A stretch of DNA of 10,664 nucleotides from assembly GCA_027310795.1 (NCBI GenBank), contig DAIDAD010000010.1:1-10664 (forward strand), given 5' to 3'. The number at the start of each line of letters is the position of its first letter. Within the stretch, counting starts at the first letter, position 1. The DNA is from Candidatus Micrarchaeaceae archaeon (GTDB taxonomy: Archaea; Micrarchaeota; Micrarchaeia; Micrarchaeales; CABMGC01). The translations under genes and the position numbers were made by a program. Of the stretch, positions 6,975 to 10,664 are shown in pieces. The notes beneath the pieces were generated by a model, which did not search any database, had not been told where the DNA came from, and saw only the letters and a list, made by a program, of their open reading frames with translations.

Positions 6975-7664
6975 ATGGACACAATAAAGGAGAGGATTGC
7001 AGGGGAGATAGCGCTGTCGGAAAGCCCGGGAAGCAACATGAAGAAATGGCGCGAATTGTTCGGGATATCGCAGACCGAGCTTGCGAAGAGCCTCAAGATT
7101 TCCACTTCAACAATAAGCGATTATGAAGGCAACAGGAGGGCGAGCCCAGGCGTAGGAATAATAAAGCGATTTGTTGAAACGCTGTTCGCGATGGATGCGG
7201 AGAGGGGCGGGCTCGTTGTCAGGAACCTCGAGAAATATAACGTGCCGCACGACGATACTCCTTTCTATACGATACATGACTTCTCTTCGCCGATAAATGG
7301 CAATGATTTTGTAAGGATAATAGAGGCGAAGGTGGTCTCAAACCCCGCGGCGCTCGACGGCATAAAGCTCTTCGGGTATACGCTTCTTGACAGCCTGAGG
7401 GTTATACTGGAGATATCGCCTAGCGATTATCCGAGGCTCTTCGGGACTACGAATGAAAGAGCCTTCATATTCGACCAGGTATCGACAGGCAGGTCTCCGA
7501 TGGTAGTCATAAGGGTCGCGCCGATAAAGCCGAGGATCGTCGTCATACAGAACATCGACAATGTGGACAAGCTGGCGATAAAGATTTCCCAGATAGAGCG
7601 CATTCCGCTGCTGACGACGAAATTAGGGATAGACGAGATAAAGGAAAGGCTCGGCAACATATGA
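6975..7664 (+). CDS. XRE-type HTH transcriptional regulator, COG1709-like
   Basis: The N-terminal part carries a helix-turn-helix: residues 22-70, with KKWRELFGISQTELAKSL, then STSTISDYEGNRRASPG and IIKRFVETL, the recognition helix being around 43-51. The preceding IKERIAGEIALSESPG and the roughly 150-residue C-terminal domain match my recollection of the archaeal family of predicted regulators in COG1709, which is widespread and poorly characterised. Length of 229 residues is complete for that type. The C-terminal domain has alternating strands and helices, ending LGIDEIKERLGNI, and may sense a ligand; none is known to me. The gene stands alone between a membrane protein and the convergent eL39 gene, with only 26 bases before the latter. 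Regulatory targets cannot be read from the sequence. Confidence 0.85.
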   Translation: MDTIKERIAGEIALSESPGSNMKKWRELFGISQTELAKSLKISTSTISDYEGNRRASPGVGIIKRFVETLFAMDAERGGLVVRNLEKYNVPHDDTPFYTIHDFSSPINGNDFVRIIEAKVVSNPAALDGIKLFGYTLLDSLRVILEISPSDYPRLFGTTNERAFIFDQVSTGRSPMVVIRVAPIKPRIVVIQNIDNVDKLAIKISQIERIPLLTTKLGIDEIKERLGNI

Positions 7665-7690
7665 ATGATAATTGATGAGCCAGAAATAGA

Positions 7691-7846
7691 TTACTTCAGC
7701 CTCAGCTTCCTGTGCTTCCAGTCCCTTGCAAACTTGTTCGACTGCAGCTTCCTGTGAGTCTTAAGTATCGCTACCAGCGGCAGCCTTCGGTTCTGCTTCA
7801 GCTTCTTTGCAAGCCTTGTCTTCTTGCTCTCGGTTTTCTTTCCCAT
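7691..7846 (-). CDS. rpl39e: Ribosomal protein eL39
   Basis: This is a 51-residue, very basic protein of the large ribosomal subunit, lining part of the peptide exit tunnel. It starts MGKKTESKKTRLAKKLKQNR and continues RLPLVAILKTHRKLQ, matching the eL39 pattern of a GKK start, RLAK, QN-R-P and KT-R. The C-terminal part RDWKHRKLRLK keeps the usual R-W-R-KL ending. It is the last gene of the eS19-PDCD5-eL39 group, beginning 16 bases after PDCD5, with GTGAT about seven bases before the ATG. The order is a familiar archaeal one and supports the assignment. Very short genes of this sort are often missed. Confidence 0.93.
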   Translation of the reverse strand: MGKKTESKKTRLAKKLKQNRRLPLVAILKTHRKLQSNKFARDWKHRKLRLK

Positions 7847-7862
7847 GTCCAATCACATTGAA

Positions 7863-8159
7863 TTATTTTCTCTTGTACTCTATCTTCGTCTCAGGCTGGT
7901 ACGTCAGCCTTTCAAGTATGCCCACAAGCTGCTTCTCGGTTATCCTGTCTGGGAACTTGTTCGACTGCACCGCCGATATTATCATCTCGATTATCTGGTT
8001 GTAGAGCTGGTAGTTCGAAACCCTTACATTCATCAGCCTTTCATAGGCGCCGTCCGTCATATACCTTTTTGCAAGCATCCTTTTCTGCTGCTCGAGCTGC
8101 ATCGCCTTGAGCCTTTTTGTGAGCTCCCTCCTGGTCTTGTCCTCTTCATTGTCAGGCAC
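7863..8159 (-). CDS. PDCD5-family DNA-binding protein (COG2118)
   Basis: Archaeal PDCD5 homologues are small helical proteins, commonly annotated as DNA-binding, related to eukaryotic programmed cell death protein 5, and typically encoded with eS19 and eL39. Seen here: a charged N-terminal helix (EEDKTRRELTKRLKAMQLEQQKR, about residues 5-27); a core with YMTDGAYERLMNVRVSN; and the family-type ending DRITEKQLVGILERL followed by a basic tail. I prefer the GTG at 8159 (98 residues) because GGTG at 8166-8169 lies six bases upstream. A GTG at 8168 would add three residues and overlap the eS19 stop, but has no ribosome site. Only one base separates the preferred start from the eS19 stop, so translational coupling is likely. 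Confidence 0.9.
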   Translation of the reverse strand: MPDNEEDKTRRELTKRLKAMQLEQQKRMLAKRYMTDGAYERLMNVRVSNYQLYNQIIEMIISAVQSNKFPDRITEKQLVGILERLTYQPETKIEYKRK

Positions 8160-8160
8160 G

Positions 8161-8577
8161 TCAAGCACCTTTGATTATTTCGTTTGCTATTTTGTCCATG
8201 AAGGATGTGCCCTTCGGCGTTATTATACGCCCCTGCTTCGATTTCTTAAGGTAGCCGGACTTTTCCAATTCGTCGAAAGCGTCCTTTATTATGCTGCCCC
8301 CGCCCCTGTAGTGGTGGTGCCTGTGCACAACATGCCCCTTCCTGTTCCCGTATCTTGACCTGAGCCTTGAGACGCCGACCGGCCCGTTCAGGTATACCTG
8401 GCGCAGCACAGACGCGCACCTTATGTACCAGAAATTCTCATCGCTCGGCGGCCGCTCCTTGCCAGCTCCGCTCTTGACATAATCGACGTATTCCGGCTTC
8501 TTTATGCCGCTTTCTTTCAGCTTTGACGCAGCCTTCGCTATAAGGTCTGCAGTGTCTACTTCCAATATCCCTGCCAT
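8161..8577 (-). CDS. rps19e: Ribosomal protein eS19
   Basis: A 138-residue small-subunit ribosomal protein shared by archaea and eukaryotes, needed for 40S/30S head assembly. The diagnostic block is KERPPSDENFWYIRCASVLR at 40-59, followed by QVYLNGPVGVSRLRSRYGNRKG. The C-terminal winged-helix part keeps GSIIKDAFDELEKSGYL and GRIITPKG. Unusually, the loop at 81-91 is histidine-rich (GHVVHRHHHYR) where relatives usually have a G-x-x-P-x-H type sequence. The ATG has AGGT at 8584-8587 six bases upstream. It is the first gene of the cluster with PDCD5 and eL39. Confidence 0.96.
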   Translation of the reverse strand: MAGILEVDTADLIAKAASKLKESGIKKPEYVDYVKSGAGKERPPSDENFWYIRCASVLRQVYLNGPVGVSRLRSRYGNRKGHVVHRHHHYRGGGSIIKDAFDELEKSGYLKKSKQGRIITPKGTSFMDKIANEIIKGA

Positions 8578-8641
8578 TAGATTACCTGATTCCTTGAGAA
8601 TATCCCTGCTGTTGCAGTGGATAAATAAAAGGACAGTGTAC

Positions 8642-8650
8642 TTATATAAA
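8642..8650 (-). promoter_or_regulatory. TATA box for the eS19-PDCD5-eL39 cluster
   Basis: Read on the minus strand this is TTTATATAA, a strong archaeal TATA box 65-73 bases before the eS19 ATG. Initiation would be near 8620, giving a leader of about 40 bases containing the AGGT ribosome site. No other good box lies closer. Confidence 0.6.
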
Positions 8651-8659
8651 GCGTTAGTT

Positions 8660-8668
8660 ATTTATTAA
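8660..8668 (+). promoter_or_regulatory. TATA-like box for rpo11
   Basis: ATTTATTAA-type sequence lies 80-88 bases before the Rpo11 ATG, back to back with the eS19 box. Initiation would fall near 8685-8692. A second candidate, CTTATAATG at 8719-8727, would give a leaderless transcript. The GGTGA ribosome site at 8734-8738 favours a leadered message and so the upstream box. Confidence 0.35.
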
Positions 8669-8747
8669 TTATTGGTCAGTGTTTATGGTGCCTGTAGCAG
8701 GGATTTCTGCAAACGGCCTTATAATGCTTTGCCGGTGAAATGATTTT

Positions 8748-9011
8748 ATGAAGCTTAATATAGTGCAGGACGAGCAGAAGGAGCTTATAGTAGAGTTCGA
8801 CAGCAGCGTGGACAGGGGCATACCAGAGCTGATAAAGAGCAAGCTTCTCAACGACAAGAGCGTCACTTTCGCAGGCGTAGTGAAGGAACATCCGGAAAGA
8901 GGCAGCACGAAGCTGATAGTCAAGTCTACGAAGAACGCTAAGCCGCTCATAGTCAAGGCTGTCGAGGAGCTTGAGGAGGAGTTCAAGGAGATGTCCTCAG
9001 GAATAAGATGA
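8748..9011 (+). CDS. rpoL: DNA-directed RNA polymerase subunit Rpo11 (RpoL)
   Basis: Rpo11 pairs with Rpo3 to form the archaeal counterpart of the bacterial alpha dimer that starts polymerase assembly. The 87-residue length is right for the family. The pattern is a first strand MKLNIVQDEQKELIVEFD, then a helix GIPELIKSKLLNDKSVTFAG, the conserved HP in VVKEHPERGSTKLIVKS, and a long acidic C-terminal helix (VEELEEEFKEM). GGTGA at 8734-8738 is a strong Shine-Dalgarno site nine bases before the ATG. Its stop overlaps the start of the DUF99 gene, so the two are translated together. Confidence 0.92.
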   Translation: MKLNIVQDEQKELIVEFDSSVDRGIPELIKSKLLNDKSVTFAGVVKEHPERGSTKLIVKSTKNAKPLIVKAVEELEEEFKEMSSGIR

Positions 9012-9571
9012 ATAATAGAGGGATAAAGGCAGGGGCAAGGATACTTGCCATAGACGATTCCTATTTCTCAGGCAGGAAGGGATACTGCCTTGCGGTCGGC
9101 ATAATAGGCAGGTCGAGCACTGTGGAAGGCGTGCTTTCATTCAAGGTGGCCATAGATGGGGATGACGCTACAAAGGCGATAATGAAAGCGGTGAAAAAAT
9201 CGCGGTTCAGGGATCAGGTAAAGATCATTGTGATAAATGGGATTGTCCTTGCGGGCCTGAATATCGTGGATGCGTATGCACTGTACAAAAAGCTGGGCAT
9301 GCCTGTGGTTGCGATAACAAGGAAGAAGCCGCACCCTGAAAGGCTTGCGGCTGTGATAAGGAGGTGCAGGGGCGGCGAGAAAAAACTGCACGTTTTGGAA
9401 AGCTCCACAAGCCACATGCTCACAGCAAGGCAGGATGGCTACTACCTGCAGCTCATAGGAATCGGCAAAAAGGGGGTTTCTCCAAGGTTCGGCGAGATGC
9501 TTGGCCTACTCAGGCTTGCAAGGATCATAGGCAGCGGCCTTTCCAGAGGGGAGAGTAGGGGAAGGATGTGA
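9008..9571 (+). CDS. DUF99 / COG1628 endonuclease V-like protein
   Basis: DUF99 proteins are archaeal homologues of endonuclease V with an RNase H-like fold; their biological role is not established. Seen here: the opening strand ILAIDDSYF (12-20) with acidic residues at 16-17; a strand KIIVINGIVLAGLNIVDAY (72-90), where relatives have INGI-LAG-N-VD; GMPVVAITRKKPHPERL (96-112); and a C-terminal helical end. The length of 187 residues is usual. It starts inside the Rpo11 stop region (ATGA, four-base overlap), which suggests coupled translation. Endonuclease activity is not certain for the family, and I did not match each catalytic residue of endonuclease V. Confidence 0.88.
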   Translation: MNNRGIKAGARILAIDDSYFSGRKGYCLAVGIIGRSSTVEGVLSFKVAIDGDDATKAIMKAVKKSRFRDQVKIIVINGIVLAGLNIVDAYALYKKLGMPVVAITRKKPHPERLAAVIRRCRGGEKKLHVLESSTSHMLTARQDGYYLQLIGIGKKGVSPRFGEMLGLLRLARIIGSGLSRGESRGRM

Positions 9572-9581
9572 AGCGGTTAAC

Positions 9582-9589
9582 TTTTAAAT
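9582..9589 (+). promoter_or_regulatory. TATA box for the Sec61-beta gene, near-leaderless
   Basis: TTTTAAAT is centred 31 bases before the ATG at 9617. Initiation would be around 9612, leaving a leader of five bases or fewer. No Shine-Dalgarno sequence is visible before the ATG, which agrees with leaderless translation. Confidence 0.55.
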
Positions 9590-9616
9590 TATGCAGTGCA
9601 ATTATAATCTGATGTA

Positions 9617-9775
9617 ATGTCAACGTTATCAACCCCGCAGCAGCAGGCAGGGATCCTCAGCTTTTATGATGCGCCTGAGCATGGCCCGTCGATGAATGCA
9701 AAAGCGGTAATCATAGCAGTTATAATCTTCGCAATAGTGATACTGGTCTTTGACCATTTTGCAGCAGTTGCATAG
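9617..9775 (+). CDS. Preprotein translocase subunit Sec61-beta (SecG-type)
   Basis: Sec61-beta is the small single-TM subunit of the archaeal SecYE-beta protein-conducting channel. This 52-residue protein has a polar N-terminus (STLSTPQQQ), the family-like AGILSFYDAPEHGP segment equivalent to AGL-RYFDEE in relatives, then MNAKAVIIAVIIFAIVILVFDHF, a C-terminal TM helix at about 30-46. Topology would be N-terminus inside. Length, order of segments and a single tail TM all fit. The gene stands alone with its own promoter and converges on the AbrB-type gene, four bases away. It is short enough to be missed in routine annotation. A generic small membrane protein is the alternative. Confidence 0.82.
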   Translation: MSTLSTPQQQAGILSFYDAPEHGPSMNAKAVIIAVIIFAIVILVFDHFAAVA

Positions 9776-9779
9776 TGAT

Positions 9780-10646
9780 TCAGGCAAGTGCAAAGATGTC
9801 CTTCCTTTTTTCAGTTATGTCGCCATTCTCAGCGAGCAGGTAGAGGATTGCGCGCGTGCCTTCGCTGTCCATCCCTGCCTTCTTCGCTATGTCGTCTGTC
9901 TTCGCAGCGCCGTTCTTGAGGATTTTTATTATTTCAGGAGTATACCTGTTCAGGTAGTCCCTGAGCGCTATGTAGAACTTCTTGTTGAATGCGCGCGTGC
10001 CGAGTATCTCTCCCGAACGTATGCTCTGCTCCACAAGCATAGACACTTTTGACGCCTCTATCTCGCTCGCTAGCACTACGAAGCCGTTGTTCATCAGCTC
10101 CTTTATGTACTCGTTCTCCGGATCCCTGCTTTTCACCATGTAGGTTATGCGCTCATTCTTCGGCACTTCCTCTGGGCCGGCTTTTTTCAGTTCTGGCGCT
10201 TTTGCCTTGCGCATCAGGAAATTGTCATATATCGACTTCGATATGCTGTATACCTCTATGCCCTGCTTGGATCTGAAGGGCTTCAGGTATCCCTTCTTCA
10301 CCATCGCAGACAGCGTCTCCTTCTCCTGCGCATTAAGCAGCTTTGATACGTTTTCCCTTGTCCTCTCATTGTACCGCAAGGTGTCTATCTTCTTCAGCAC
10401 AGCTATCTCCTTTGCCGCTGGGGCATTATCCCTGCTTTCAGGAGCAGGCTGTGGTTTAGCCTGCTCGTCCCTGCCCTTGTCCTGTCTGATGAGCTCTAGT
10501 ATGTCGGATTTCTTCGACAGCAGGAAAGCATTGGAACTGAATTCGATGAATTCCAGATCGTCGCCGTCAGTTATGTCCAGCGCATTAAGCACGTTGGTAG
10601 GGAGGTAGAGCAGTAACTTGTTTTTAAATTTATAGACTTTTACTAT
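9780..10646 (-). CDS. AbrB-domain DNA-binding protein with winged-helix regions; start uncertain at window edge
   Basis: A SpoVT/AbrB-type swapped-hairpin DNA-binding domain is seen at residues 1-46: VKVYKFKNKLLLYLPTNVL, then LDITDGDDLEFIEFSSNAFLLSKK. A charged linker follows (about 52-80), then a helical segment resembling a winged helix (80-136), a mixed middle part (165-225), and a C-terminal winged-helix-like region (236-288) with TPEIIKILKNGAAKTDDIAKKAG. It is probably a transcription regulator; targets are unknown. The first standard start is GTG at 10592, but it would remove the first AbrB strand. The frame stays open to the window edge. ATA at 10644-10646 sits at the expected N-terminus, with GGTG at 10652-10655 five bases upstream, and is used here (288 residues). 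The true start could instead lie beyond the edge. Confidence 0.72.
   Translation of the reverse strand: MVKVYKFKNKLLLYLPTNVLNALDITDGDDLEFIEFSSNAFLLSKKSDILELIRQDKGRDEQAKPQPAPESRDNAPAAKEIAVLKKIDTLRYNERTRENVSKLLNAQEKETLSAMVKKGYLKPFRSKQGIEVYSISKSIYDNFLMRKAKAPELKKAGPEEVPKNERITYMVKSRDPENEYIKELMNNGFVVLASEIEASKVSMLVEQSIRSGEILGTRAFNKKFYIALRDYLNRYTPEIIKILKNGAAKTDDIAKKAGMDSEGTRAILYLLAENGDITEKRKDIFALA
9806..9811 (+). terminator. Oligo-T tract after Sec61-beta, possible terminator
   Basis: Six T occur 31-36 bases after the Sec61-beta stop, within the 3' end of the opposing gene. Archaeal RNA polymerase stops at such tracts. No hairpin precedes it. Confidence 0.3.
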
Positions 10647-10664
10647 ATTAACACCGATTAAATA

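Noticed and set aside
8578..8747. A structured RNA or riboswitch between eS19 and rpo11
   Set aside because: The 170 bases are explained by back-to-back promoters and ribosome sites; no long stem is evident by eye.

Overview
The window looks like chromosomal DNA of a small-genome archaeon. The archaeal assignment is firm. It rests on genes for Rpo11, eS19, PDCD5, eL39, Sec61-beta, a DUF99 endonuclease V-like protein and a COG1709 regulator, together with TATA-box promoters, GGTG/GGAG Shine-Dalgarno sites and very short intergenic gaps. The heavy use of ATA and AGG codons, the glycosylation-rich two-cysteine repeat surface protein and the compact layout suggest a DPANN lineage such as Micrarchaeota. 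That lineage guess is an inference and was not tested phylogenetically.

Layout. (1) 1-2792, plus strand: a promoter region, a long tetraether-lipid-synthase-like radical SAM protein with a metal-binding-looking tail, and a downstream unknown protein with a possible HMA-like fold. (2) 2804-6055, minus strand, converging on the first unit: a probable operon of a single-domain KaiC-like ATPase, a secreted or membrane-anchored two-cysteine repeat protein, and a DHH/DHHA1 phosphoesterase. (3) 6124-6885, plus: a two-TM membrane protein of unknown function, divergent from the KaiC-like gene. (4) 6975-7664, plus: a COG1709 XRE-type regulator. (5) 7691-8577, minus: an eS19, PDCD5, eL39 translation cluster; the 51-residue eL39 gene is easily missed. 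(6) 8748-9571, plus: Rpo11 and a DUF99 protein with overlapping stop and start codons. (7) 9617-9775, plus: a 52-residue Sec61-beta gene with a probably near-leaderless promoter. (8) 9780 to the right edge, minus: an AbrB-type DNA-binding regulator whose N-terminus seems to begin at a non-standard codon or beyond the window.

How the parts relate. Regions 5 to 7 are ordinary archaeal housekeeping (translation, transcription, secretion). The accessory interest lies in regions 1 to 3. The first gene points to archaeal membrane-lipid cross-linking chemistry and has a companion of unknown role. The second unit joins a signalling-type ATPase, an envelope protein and a nucleic-acid or nucleotide phosphoesterase. 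No tRNA, rRNA, CRISPR array, insertion sequence or integration site was seen.
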